DNA from: Salinactinospora qingdaonensis
GTDB taxonomy: Bacteria > Actinomycetota > Actinomycetes > Streptosporangiales > Streptosporangiaceae
Direction of reading: 5' to 3'
Length of the DNA: 64,000 nt
Assembly: GCF_039539445.1 (NCBI RefSeq)
Contig: NZ_BAABDD010000002.1
Coordinates: 124,001-188,000 of the forward strand
This document shows positions 26,490 to 33,872 of the stretch, one piece after another (position 1 is the stretch's first letter; the number at the start of each line of letters is the position of its first letter). The notes under the pieces are model-generated. The model had not been told where the DNA came from. It worked only from the letters and a program-made list of their open reading frames with translations, and ran no database searches. The translations under genes were made by a program, and so were the position numbers.

Positions 26490-26497
26490 CCCACAGT

Positions 26498-26992
26498 GTG
26501 ATGATTGGTCAGTCCCCTGCTCCCGGAGCACTTGAGATTCCGATTCGCCGGATCGATCCGGATGTGCCGCTTCCCAGCTACGCGCATCCCGGTGACGCCG
26601 GAGCCGATTTGGTCACGGCCGAAGACGTCGAGTTGGCTCCGGGGCAGCGTGCCACGGTGTGCACCGGCATCGCGATCGCCCTGCCGCAGGGCTATGCCGC
26701 GTTCGTCCAGCCCCGTTCCGGTCTGGCCGCACGCCACGGAGTGACCCTGGTCAACGCTCCCGGCACCGTCGACGCCGGGTATCGAGGAGAGATCAAGGTC
26801 ACTCTCCTCAACACCGACACGACCACAGCGGTGCGGTTGGCGCGCGGTGACCGGATCGCCCAACTGGTGATCCAGCGCGTCGAGCAGGCGGTGTTTCGCG
26901 AGGCCGATACGCTGCCCGACTCGGAGCGTGGCGCGGCTGGATTCGGTTCCACTGGCGGGCATACCCAAGGCGCGGCACCCACGGGGAGATGA
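26498..26992 (+). CDS. dut: dUTP diphosphatase
   Basis: A 164-aa trimeric dUTPase that hydrolyses dUTP to dUMP, keeping uracil out of DNA and feeding dTMP synthesis. The five family motifs are visible: HPGDAGADL, QPRSGLAARHGV, NAPGTVDAGYRGEIKV, RGDRIAQLVIQ and the C-terminal arm AGFGSTGGH. The start is GTG 26498 or the next codon, ATG 26501; both are just after a -10 box with no ribosome site, so the mRNA is nearly leaderless. Confidence 0.97.
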   Translation: MMIGQSPAPGALEIPIRRIDPDVPLPSYAHPGDAGADLVTAEDVELAPGQRATVCTGIAIALPQGYAAFVQPRSGLAARHGVTLVNAPGTVDAGYRGEIKVTLLNTDTTTAVRLARGDRIAQLVIQRVEQAVFREADTLPDSERGAAGFGSTGGHTQGAAPTGR

Positions 26993-27057
26993 CAGCGCAG
27001 ATGATGAGCAACAGTCCCGGTACGTCCGGGGGCGAGCGAGCGGGAGAGGTGTGAGGC

Positions 27058-27780
27058 GTGTTCGGACGCCGACGCAAGAAGCGCAGCGACAACGACACGG
27101 TCGACACGCCCGAGGCCGTGGCACCGCCGAGTTCGGTGGTCGAGCCGGTCAAAGAGGATGACCGGTTCCGCGCCCAAGGGCCGTGGGATGTCTCCGAAGA
27201 CGCGCCGCAGACGCGCCGCGTCGATCTCGGCAGTCTGCGCATCCCCATGGGAGCCGACGTCGAGGTTCAGGTCAACGTCGCCAAGCAGCAAAACCGCGTC
27301 ATCGGCGTGACCATCATCAATGGCCAGACCGCGTTGCAGGTCCAGCCCTTCGCCGCTCCCAAGTCCTCGGGACTCTGGAACGAGGTGCGCGAGGAGATTC
27401 GTGGTGAGATCTCGCAGTCGGGCGGCAAGGTCGAGGACTTCGAGGGCACCTTCGGGCCGGAGTTGCGCGCCATCGTGCCGGTGCCGGGCAAGACGAACGA
27501 GCAAGGGCAGCCGTTGGGTCAACCGGCACGCTTCATCGGTGTTGACGGGCCTCGGTGGTTCCTGCGCGGGGTGATTCGGGGCGAGGGGGCGGTCAAGCCC
27601 GATGTCGCCGCCCGTATCGAAGAGATCTTCGCCGGGATTGTCGTCAACCGGGGAGACAGTCCCGTGCCGCCGCGCGACCTCCTCGAACTCAACCTGCCTC
27701 CCGGGACGCAAGCCACGAACGCCTCCAGCGGTGAGGCGGCACAGCCCGCCGACACCACGGAGCCGCCCCAGCAGACCTAG
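27058..27780 (+). CDS. DUF3710 protein
   Basis: A 240-aa actinobacterial protein. A basic start (MFGRRRKKR) and acidic linker precede the DUF3710 core: GPWDVSED, LDLGSL-type VDLGSLRIP, then QVQPFAAPKSSGLWNEVREEI and DGPRWFLRGVI. The C-terminal 40 residues are Pro/Ala/Thr-rich. It follows dut on the same strand, as in related genomes. The start is GTG 27058 with GGGAGAGG ahead. Function unknown. Confidence 0.92.
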   Translation: MFGRRRKKRSDNDTVDTPEAVAPPSSVVEPVKEDDRFRAQGPWDVSEDAPQTRRVDLGSLRIPMGADVEVQVNVAKQQNRVIGVTIINGQTALQVQPFAAPKSSGLWNEVREEIRGEISQSGGKVEDFEGTFGPELRAIVPVPGKTNEQGQPLGQPARFIGVDGPRWFLRGVIRGEGAVKPDVAARIEEIFAGIVVNRGDSPVPPRDLLELNLPPGTQATNASSGEAAQPADTTEPPQQT

Positions 27781-27855
27781 CGCGGCGGTCACCGTCCAAA
27801 GTCAGCCAACGGGGGCACGGGCACCCTGCCGGCACGTCACGGGGAGTGGGACCCC

Positions 27856-27861
27856 TAGGCT
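27856..27861 (+). promoter_or_regulatory. -10 box of a leaderless promoter
   Basis: TAGGCT, then six bases, then the ATG of the PIG-L gene at 27868; no ribosome site is visible. Confidence 0.6.
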
Positions 27862-27867
27862 GACACC

Positions 27868-28596
27868 ATGCGCAACGATCGTTCTCTCACTGTGCTCGAC
27901 GAGGATTTCCAACGGGTCCTCGCTGTCGTCGCTCACCCTGATGACCTGGAATTCGGTGCTTCGGCCGCGCTCGCCAAATGGGCGGGCAACGGCACAGAGG
28001 TGACCCAGGTGCTCGTGACGCGCGGTGAGGCGGGGATCGACTCCATCGCTCCCGAGCAGTGCGCCCCGCTGCGCAGCAACGAGCAACTCGCCGCCGCTCG
28101 CGTGGTCGGTGCCAGCGGGGTGGAATTCCTCGATTTCCCCGACGGCACGCTGGAGTACAGTCTGGAGTTGCGCCGGGCGTTGGCGCGTGCCATCCGTGCG
28201 CACCGTCCCGAGGCCATCGTCTCCATCAACTTCCGCGAGACTTTCGACGGCGGCGGCGGCTTCAACCACGCCGACCACCGGGTTCTCGGTCCCGCTTTGA
28301 TGGACGCGGTGCGTGACGCCGACAACCGCTGGGTCTTTCCCGAGCTGCGCGACCAGGGGTTGGAGCCGTGGTCTGGGGTGCGGTTCACGGCTTTTGCGAG
28401 CTCGCCCTATGCAACGCACTTCGTCGAGTTGACCGAAGAGCATCTCGCCCTTGGCATCGCCTCGCTGGATGCCCATGAGGCCTACGTGGCCGCGCTGGGA
28501 GGCTTCGACCAGAAGACGTTCCTGCGCAACAACGCCGAGGCCGCGGGCGCCCGTTGCGGCGTCGCTCTGGCTACGATCTTCGAGGTCATCGGCTGA
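27868..28596 (+). CDS. PIG-L family deacetylase
   Basis: A 242-aa zinc deacetylase of the PIG-L/MshB group. The metal motif AHPDDLEFGA (~22-31) supplies His and Asp; the third ligand is in FNHADHR (~132). These enzymes remove N-acetyl groups from sugar conjugates; the length is closer to general PIG-L members than to MshB. The six-base spacing from TAGGCT to ATG points to a leaderless mRNA. It starts an accessory block within a conserved gene order. Substrate unknown. Confidence 0.92.
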   Translation: MRNDRSLTVLDEDFQRVLAVVAHPDDLEFGASAALAKWAGNGTEVTQVLVTRGEAGIDSIAPEQCAPLRSNEQLAAARVVGASGVEFLDFPDGTLEYSLELRRALARAIRAHRPEAIVSINFRETFDGGGGFNHADHRVLGPALMDAVRDADNRWVFPELRDQGLEPWSGVRFTAFASSPYATHFVELTEEHLALGIASLDAHEAYVAALGGFDQKTFLRNNAEAAGARCGVALATIFEVIG

Positions 28597-28637
28597 TAAG
28601 CCGCCCCCTTCGCCTCTGGAGCGCCTCCCTCGCCCCG

Positions 28638-29744
28638 CTAGCTCGCCGGCCCGGGGTCGTGCGGCTCGGTGACCGTGCCCAGGAACAGGATCGCGCCGTG
28701 GCGGCGCAGCAGAAAGTGGAAGGGGCGGTCCACGGTGAACACCACGGGTTTCCGATTGGGAACGGCCCCGGCCAGCATCATCACCGCCGTGGCCGCCGCG
28801 CCTTCGGCTCCCTTCTCGTCCACCCGCAGGCGGCAGCGGTGGGCCACCGAGTCGACGCGCAGCCGCTGCGGCGAGATCCCCGAGAGGTCGGCGTCATTGC
28901 TGAAGAGAGTGGTGACGCCGGCGTCACCGAGTGCGGGGACCAACTCGCTGCCGTGACTGATCTCGAAGCGGGGCAGGCTCAGCTCGACCTCTGTGACACG
29001 GCTGCGGCGGTAGAGCCGCCGCACCGTGGCCTCCTGCGGTGGAGCGCTGTCTGTGGGGGAGTCGGGCAGCAGCACGTCCAGCGCGAGGTCGTGGTCGCCT
29101 GCAAGGGTGACCATGCGCCATCCGGCCGTTGCCGCGTACTCCATCTGGCCGCGCCGGTGCATCGTGGGGACGTGGCGCTGTCCCGCGGGGGTGGCGAACG
29201 GTCGTGGTGTTGTGCTGTCGACCGTGAAAGGGTGGCGCCAGGCCAGCCGTACCCACACCGCGGTGGTCAGTAGCGCCTGCGTCGCGGAGGTCACCGCGCC
29301 GGGGGAGAGCAGTTCCCCGATCAGGCCGCGGGTCACCTTGGCGACCTCGGCGTTGACGGCGTGGCGAGCGCCTTCGGGGTCACCTGCGAAGTCGGCGACG
29401 TGGATCGACGCCTCCGGCCGTTCCCGCAGTCGCCTCTCGGTGTCGGAGGCGAGCGGCAGGCCGGCACGCAGCCACAGCCCGCTCGCTCGCGCCATCTCGG
29501 GGCCCGCGGTCACCGCGTCGTCGAGTGCGGCCATGTGGGACGCCAGCGCATCCTCCCCGTCGGCGTCCGCGGTCAGGAGCCGGGTGAGCTCTAGGCGGGT
29601 GGCCGCGCGCGCTCCCATGGCCAGTAGGCCCAGCGCCGAGGCCACGGAGTAAGGCGACCATGCCATTCCCGCATCGGAGAGGATGAGTCGTTGGTGCAGC
29701 CGCAGGGCGAACGCGAGGTGATCGGGGTGTAGCGGGGCCGGCAT
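28638..29744 (-). CDS. serpin-family protease inhibitor
   Basis: A 368-aa serpin, rare in bacteria but known from Thermobifida (thermopin). Seen: SPYSVASALGLLAMGARAATRLEL near the N-terminus, strand residues of sheet A, the hinge VDEKGAEGAAATAV, and the C-terminal FTVDRPFHFLLRRHGAILFLGTV. The short Ala hinge suggests an inhibitory, loop-inserting serpin. The reactive centre falls in the hydrophobic MMLAGAV stretch, so chymotrypsin- or elastase-like targets are plausible (inference). No signal peptide is seen. The start is ATG 29744 behind GAGGAG rather than the earlier ATG at 29765. A LacI-type operator lies 85 bases upstream. Confidence 0.93.
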   Translation of the reverse strand: MPAPLHPDHLAFALRLHQRLILSDAGMAWSPYSVASALGLLAMGARAATRLELTRLLTADADGEDALASHMAALDDAVTAGPEMARASGLWLRAGLPLASDTERRLRERPEASIHVADFAGDPEGARHAVNAEVAKVTRGLIGELLSPGAVTSATQALLTTAVWVRLAWRHPFTVDSTTPRPFATPAGQRHVPTMHRRGQMEYAATAGWRMVTLAGDHDLALDVLLPDSPTDSAPPQEATVRRLYRRSRVTEVELSLPRFEISHGSELVPALGDAGVTTLFSNDADLSGISPQRLRVDSVAHRCRLRVDEKGAEGAAATAVMMLAGAVPNRKPVVFTVDRPFHFLLRRHGAILFLGTVTEPHDPGPAS

Positions 29745-29828
29745 CGGAGTCTCCTCACGGACCATGGATGAGGCGCGGGGCGGTGGCCCACTGCTCCCAG
29801 CCTAGTGCGAGCGTCGATACCCTCTCGT

Positions 29829-29844
29829 TTGGATAGCGCTTTCC
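29829..29844. promoter_or_regulatory. LacI-type operator 1
   Basis: TTGGATAGCGCTTTCC, centred on AGCGCT, matches the operators at 30017 and 35955. It lies between the serpin gene and the sugar-transport promoter and could act on either; with the site at 30017 (188 bases away) it might form a repression loop. Confidence 0.6.
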
Positions 29845-29973
29845 GTGACTGGTTCACTCGGTACCGAGATCGATGCTTTCGATTTAGGGCTGTATCCGGC
29901 ACGCGCAGTAGCGATGGGGGCGAAGTGATTCCGCCTTGTCGGGATCGTAATCGACCGATGTCGCCCCCTGTGG

Positions 29974-30002
29974 TTGACGTCACGTTACCTTCAGCTTAAT
30001 CT
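29974..30002 (+). promoter_or_regulatory. sigma-70-type promoter of the sugar-transport operon
   Basis: TTGACG (29974-29979), a 17-base spacer and TAATCT (29997-30002). Transcription would start near 30009, directly before the operator at 30017. Confidence 0.7.
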
Positions 30003-30016
30003 GAGCGTTCAGTCGC

Positions 30017-30034
30017 TAGTAAGCGCTTTCCATT
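30017..30034. promoter_or_regulatory. LacI-type operator 2
   Basis: TAGTAAGCGCTTTCCATT, with the perfect 8-bp core AAGCGCTT, just after the predicted transcription start of the sugar operon: a classic repression position. Confidence 0.7.
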
Positions 30035-30062
30035 GAAACGATTTAATCACCGGGGAGAGGCA

Positions 30063-31349
30063 ATGGGAATGAAACGCGCCAAGGGGCGGGGACTGCGGGT
30101 GTCAGCGGTCGCAGCCGTGTCGTCGCTGGCCCTGCTAGCCGCCGGCTGTGGCGGCGGGAGCGGCGGGGACGACACCGTCGAGCTGCGCTACTCCTGGTGG
30201 GGCAACGCCGACCGGGCCGAGATGATGCAGCAGGCCATTGACCTGTTCGAGGAGAAGAACCCCAACATCACCGTGACCCCCACCTTCTCCGAGTACCAGA
30301 CCTACTGGGAGAAGCTCGCCACCGAGGCCGCCGGCGGCGGAGCGCCCGACGTCTTGCAGATGGACTTCTCCTACCTGCGCGAATACGCCGACAAGGGGGT
30401 GCTGCTCGACCTCAACGAGCAGACTGGCAGCAACCTCAACGTCAGCGACCTGCTTGATCGCTTCAGCGGCGCCGGCGTGATCGAGGAGGCCCGCTACGCG
30501 GTGCCCATCGGCGGCAACACCTTCGCGCTGTTCTATGACCCCACCACCTTCGAGGAGGCCGGGGCCACGATGCCTGAGCAGGGCTGGACGTGGGAGGACT
30601 ACGACGAGGCGATCCGCACGGTCAGTGACTCCGTGGAGGGCGACTTCTACGGCGGCTCCGACTACACCGGACTCATCTGGGTGTTGCAGTTGCAGTTGCG
30701 CCAGGAAGGCGGGCAGTTGTTCACCGAGGACGGCCAGCTCGGCTTCGACGAGCAGCGCCTCGCCGAGTTCTGGGCCAGCACCGAGGACATGCGCGGTGAG
30801 GCGATGGTGCCGATGTCCAAGGTCGTGCAGGCCAAGCCCGTCTCTCCCATCGGCGCGGGCCTTTCCGCCTCGGAGTTCAGTTGGGACAACTTCCTCGCCC
30901 GCTTCGAGGCCGAGACCGACACCGAGGTGGCGCTGGCGCCGGTTCCCACCACCGGCTCCGGCCGCAGTGGCCAGTACCTCAAGCCCTCGCTGATGCTGTC
31001 GGCCTCGTCTGATACCGAGTACCCTGAGGAAGCCGCGATGTTGATCGATTTTATGATCAACGATCCTGAGGTTGCCGAGATCTTCGGCGGTAGCCGCGGT
31101 ATCCCCGCCACCACCACCCAGCGCGAGGCCGCCAATCTCAATGAGACCGACCAGGCCATCGCCGACTACGAGGACGCGCGCATGGACCAACTGGAGGATC
31201 TGCCGCCCGCCCCGCCCGCCGGTGCCGGTGCGTTGGAGACGGAGTTCATCCGCATCTCCGAAGAGGTGTCGTTCGGTGAGGTGAGCCCCGAAGAAGCAGC
31301 GGCGCAGTTCTTCGACTTCGCCGAAGACACGCTGAGCAACCAGGGCTAG
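30063..31349 (+). CDS. sugar ABC transporter substrate-binding lipoprotein
   Basis: A 428-aa extracellular binding protein (family 1). Signal: basic start (MKRAKGRGLR), hydrophobic core and lipobox LLAAGC. The mature part starts with a Gly-rich linker and contains RYSWWGNADRAEMMQ and the WEDYDEAIRTV region. It delivers an oligosaccharide to the two permeases that follow. The ATG at 30063 has GGGGAGAG ahead. No ATPase gene is in the operon, so a shared MsiK-type ATPase elsewhere is likely. The nearby GH42 beta-galactosidase with a matching operator points to beta-galactosides as ligand. Confidence 0.92.
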   Translation: MGMKRAKGRGLRVSAVAAVSSLALLAAGCGGGSGGDDTVELRYSWWGNADRAEMMQQAIDLFEEKNPNITVTPTFSEYQTYWEKLATEAAGGGAPDVLQMDFSYLREYADKGVLLDLNEQTGSNLNVSDLLDRFSGAGVIEEARYAVPIGGNTFALFYDPTTFEEAGATMPEQGWTWEDYDEAIRTVSDSVEGDFYGGSDYTGLIWVLQLQLRQEGGQLFTEDGQLGFDEQRLAEFWASTEDMRGEAMVPMSKVVQAKPVSPIGAGLSASEFSWDNFLARFEAETDTEVALAPVPTTGSGRSGQYLKPSLMLSASSDTEYPEEAAMLIDFMINDPEVAEIFGGSRGIPATTTQREAANLNETDQAIADYEDARMDQLEDLPPAPPAGAGALETEFIRISEEVSFGEVSPEEAAAQFFDFAEDTLSNQG

Positions 31350-31353
31350 GGGC

Positions 31354-32328
31354 ATGACCTCGATGGTTTCGACGACCGTGGCGCGCGATCGGCCTCAGGA
31401 ACAGCCGCCCTCACCAGCCCCCGCCCCCAAACGCCGCCGCAGCGGCAGTCGGGAGACCCGGGCCGGCTACGCTTTCCTGCTGCCCTGGATGCTGGGGTTC
31501 CTCGGCTTGACCCTGGGGCCGATGCTCGCCTCGCTCTACCTCTCCTTCACCGAGTACAACCTGTTCACGGCACCGACATGGGCTGGACTGGACAACTACA
31601 TCGAGCTGTTCCGTGACGATCGCTGGTTGCAGTCGGTGCGCGTCACTGTCCTTTACGTGTTCGTTTCGGTGCCGGTGAAGCTTGCGGTGGCGCTGGCGGT
31701 GGCCATGCTGCTGGTGCGTCCCAGACGCGGCCAGGGCTTCTACCGGGCGGCCTTCTACGCGCCCTCACTGTTGGGCACCAGCGTGAGCGTGGCCCTGGTT
31801 TGGCGGGCCCTGTTCTCCGACGACGCCGTGGTGGACCAGACGCTGTCGGCCGTGGGGCTACGGCTCGGCGGGTGGGTCGGCAACCCCGACTTCGCCCCCC
31901 TGCTGCTCATCCTGCTCGCGGTGTGGCAGTTCGGGGCGCCCATGGTGATCTTCCTGGCCGGTCTCAAGCAGGTGCCGAAGGAGTTCTACGAGGCCGCCGA
32001 GGTCGATGGCGCTGGTCCCTGGCGCAGGTTCCTCACCATCACTGTCCCCATGATTTCGCCGGTGCTGTTCTTCAACCTGCTGTTGGAGACCGTGAACGCC
32101 TTCCAGGCGTTCACGCCGGCCTTCGTGGTCAGCAACGGCGAGGGCGGACCTGCGGGGGCCACCCTGTTCTACACGCTGTACCTGTACCAGCAGGGGTTCA
32201 CCCAGTTCAACATGGGCTACGCTGCGGCGATGGCGTGGATGCTGGTCCTGGGCGCCGGTCTCGTGGCACTGGGGCTGTTCCGCTTTTCGCGCTTTTGGGT
32301 CCACTATTCGGGAGATGATGCCCGATGA
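31354..32328 (+). CDS. sugar ABC transporter permease (MalF type)
   Basis: A 324-aa membrane protein with a ~45-residue cytoplasmic N-terminus, six helices and the EAA loop EFYEAAEVDGAGPWRRFLTI that contacts the ATPase. It starts four bases after the binding-protein stop and its end overlaps the next permease start (ATGA). It forms the translocation channel together with that permease. Confidence 0.94.
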   Translation: MTSMVSTTVARDRPQEQPPSPAPAPKRRRSGSRETRAGYAFLLPWMLGFLGLTLGPMLASLYLSFTEYNLFTAPTWAGLDNYIELFRDDRWLQSVRVTVLYVFVSVPVKLAVALAVAMLLVRPRRGQGFYRAAFYAPSLLGTSVSVALVWRALFSDDAVVDQTLSAVGLRLGGWVGNPDFAPLLLILLAVWQFGAPMVIFLAGLKQVPKEFYEAAEVDGAGPWRRFLTITVPMISPVLFFNLLLETVNAFQAFTPAFVVSNGEGGPAGATLFYTLYLYQQGFTQFNMGYAAAMAWMLVLGAGLVALGLFRFSRFWVHYSGDDAR

Positions 32329-33215
32329 GTCTCACCGCAACCGCGCAGCCCGAGCAGCGCCCCGCCGGGCCGCGTCACCCTCGCAAGTGGCTCCCCTCGC
32401 TGATCTGGCACCTGGGAGCGTTGGCGCTGCTGGCACTCATCCTCTACCCGCTGATATGGGTGCTGGGAGCCTCGTTTAAGCCCTCAGGCGACATCGTGGG
32501 CAGCAACGAGCTGCTGCCCACGAACCCCGTGCTGGACAACTACCCCAGCGCCTTCGAGGGGATCGCCGGCGTCTCGACCCTGACCTTTTTGGGTAACTCG
32601 CTGATCATCTCGGGAGCCTCGGTCGTCGGCGTGGTGATCTCCTCGGCGCTGGCGGCCTACGCCTTCGCCCGGCTGCGCTTCCGGGGCCGCAACGTGCTGT
32701 TCACGTTGATGATCTCGACGCTGCTGTTGCCCTTCCACGTGCTGATCATCCCGCAATACATCATCTTCCAGCGGCTGGACATGGTCGACACCTACCTGCC
32801 GCTGTTGGCGGGCAAGTTCCTGGCGGTCGAGGCGTTCTTCGTCTTCCTCATGGTGCAGTTCATGCGGCAGTTGCCCGGTGAGCTGGACCAGGCCGCCCGG
32901 ATCGACGGCTGTGGCTACTGGGGCATCTTCTGGCACATCATCGTGCCGTTGTCCAAACCCGCCTTCACCACCGCGGCGATCTTCACCTTCATCTGGAGCT
33001 GGAACGACCTCCTGGCTCCGCTGATCTACCTCAACACCCCAGAGAAGTTCCCGGTGACCCTGGCGCTGCGGCTGTTCATCGACCAGACCAGCGCCGCCGA
33101 CTACGGTTCGATGATGGCCATGTCGGTGCTGGCCCTGCTGCCGGTGGTGCTGTTCTTCCTCGCCTTCCAGCGCCTGCTGGTGCAGGGTATGGCCACCTCT
33201 GGACTGAAGGGATGA
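32325..33215 (+). CDS. sugar ABC transporter permease (MalG type)
   Basis: A 296-aa permease with six helices and the EAA loop ELDQAARIDGCGYWGIFWHI. Conserved C-terminal features include SWNDLLAPLIYL. It is coupled by ATGA overlaps on both sides, so binding protein, two permeases and the following small membrane protein are one transcription unit. Confidence 0.94.
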   Translation: MSLTATAQPEQRPAGPRHPRKWLPSLIWHLGALALLALILYPLIWVLGASFKPSGDIVGSNELLPTNPVLDNYPSAFEGIAGVSTLTFLGNSLIISGASVVGVVISSALAAYAFARLRFRGRNVLFTLMISTLLLPFHVLIIPQYIIFQRLDMVDTYLPLLAGKFLAVEAFFVFLMVQFMRQLPGELDQAARIDGCGYWGIFWHIIVPLSKPAFTTAAIFTFIWSWNDLLAPLIYLNTPEKFPVTLALRLFIDQTSAADYGSMMAMSVLALLPVVLFFLAFQRLLVQGMATSGLKG

Positions 33216-33847
33216 CGGCAGTGCCGGCCAACGGTTCCTCCAACGGCCCGCCCGCAGCAGAGCAGCGTGCCTCCCCCTCCCCGGCAACGATGCCAGGACG
33301 CTTCGCCCTCTTCGGCGAGTGCCTGCTGGCCGGAGTGCTCACGGTGCTGGCCGCGCTGCCGGTGCTCACCCTGCTGGCGGCGTTGGCCGCCGGGTGCGCC
33401 CATGTCCGCGCCCACGCCGTGGGGGAGGGGGAGACCACCGTGGCGGCCTTCCTGCGCCGCTACCGAGCCGCCTGGCGCGGATCGGCCGGATTCTCGGCAC
33501 TGCTGGCCGGCACGGCCCTCCTGATCACCTTCGATCTGGTGATCGTACGGGCCGGTCTTCCGGGCGCAACGGTCGTCCTGGCCGGTTGCGTCTGCGCCGC
33601 GCTGCTGGGAGCCACCGCCGCGTTGCGCGCGGCTGCGGCGTGGCGTCCCGGCCTCCGGTGGCGCGAGCTGATCGGTGCAGCCGTACGGCGCACTCGCACC
33701 GACCTGACCGGTACTGCCATGGCGGCGGCGGCCCTTGTGGCCACCGCCGCCGGGGTGTGGGCCTCGGCTGTCTTGCTCCTGCCGATGACCGGTTGCCTCC
33801 TGCTGGCGGCCGTAGTGATCGACCGGCGGGCACCCCACGCGCGTTGA
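33212..33847 (+). CDS. small membrane protein at the end of the sugar-transport operon (DUF624-like)
   Basis: A 211-aa protein with five predicted helices: two near residues 35-62, others at ~95-115, 118-140 and 170-203. An N-terminal Ser/Pro/Ala-rich tail precedes them. The layout resembles DUF624 (YesL) proteins, which often accompany oligosaccharide transporters and glycosidases. Its start overlaps the permease stop (ATGA). No enzymatic motif is visible. The stop lies in the loop of a 17-bp hairpin. Confidence 0.8.
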   Translation: MTAVPANGSSNGPPAAEQRASPSPATMPGRFALFGECLLAGVLTVLAALPVLTLLAALAAGCAHVRAHAVGEGETTVAAFLRRYRAAWRGSAGFSALLAGTALLITFDLVIVRAGLPGATVVLAGCVCAALLGATAALRAAAAWRPGLRWRELIGAAVRRTRTDLTGTAMAAAALVATAAGVWASAVLLLPMTGCLLLAAVVIDRRAPHAR

Positions 33848-33872
33848 CGCGGGGCGCCCGCCGGTCGATCAC
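33815..33872. terminator. bidirectional terminator containing both stop codons
   Basis: A 17-bp perfect inverted repeat (33815-33831 with 33856-33872), extended inward by CCCC/GGGG after one mismatch. The stop of the DUF624-like gene lies in the loop and that of the beta-galactosidase in the right arm. Confidence 0.8.
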
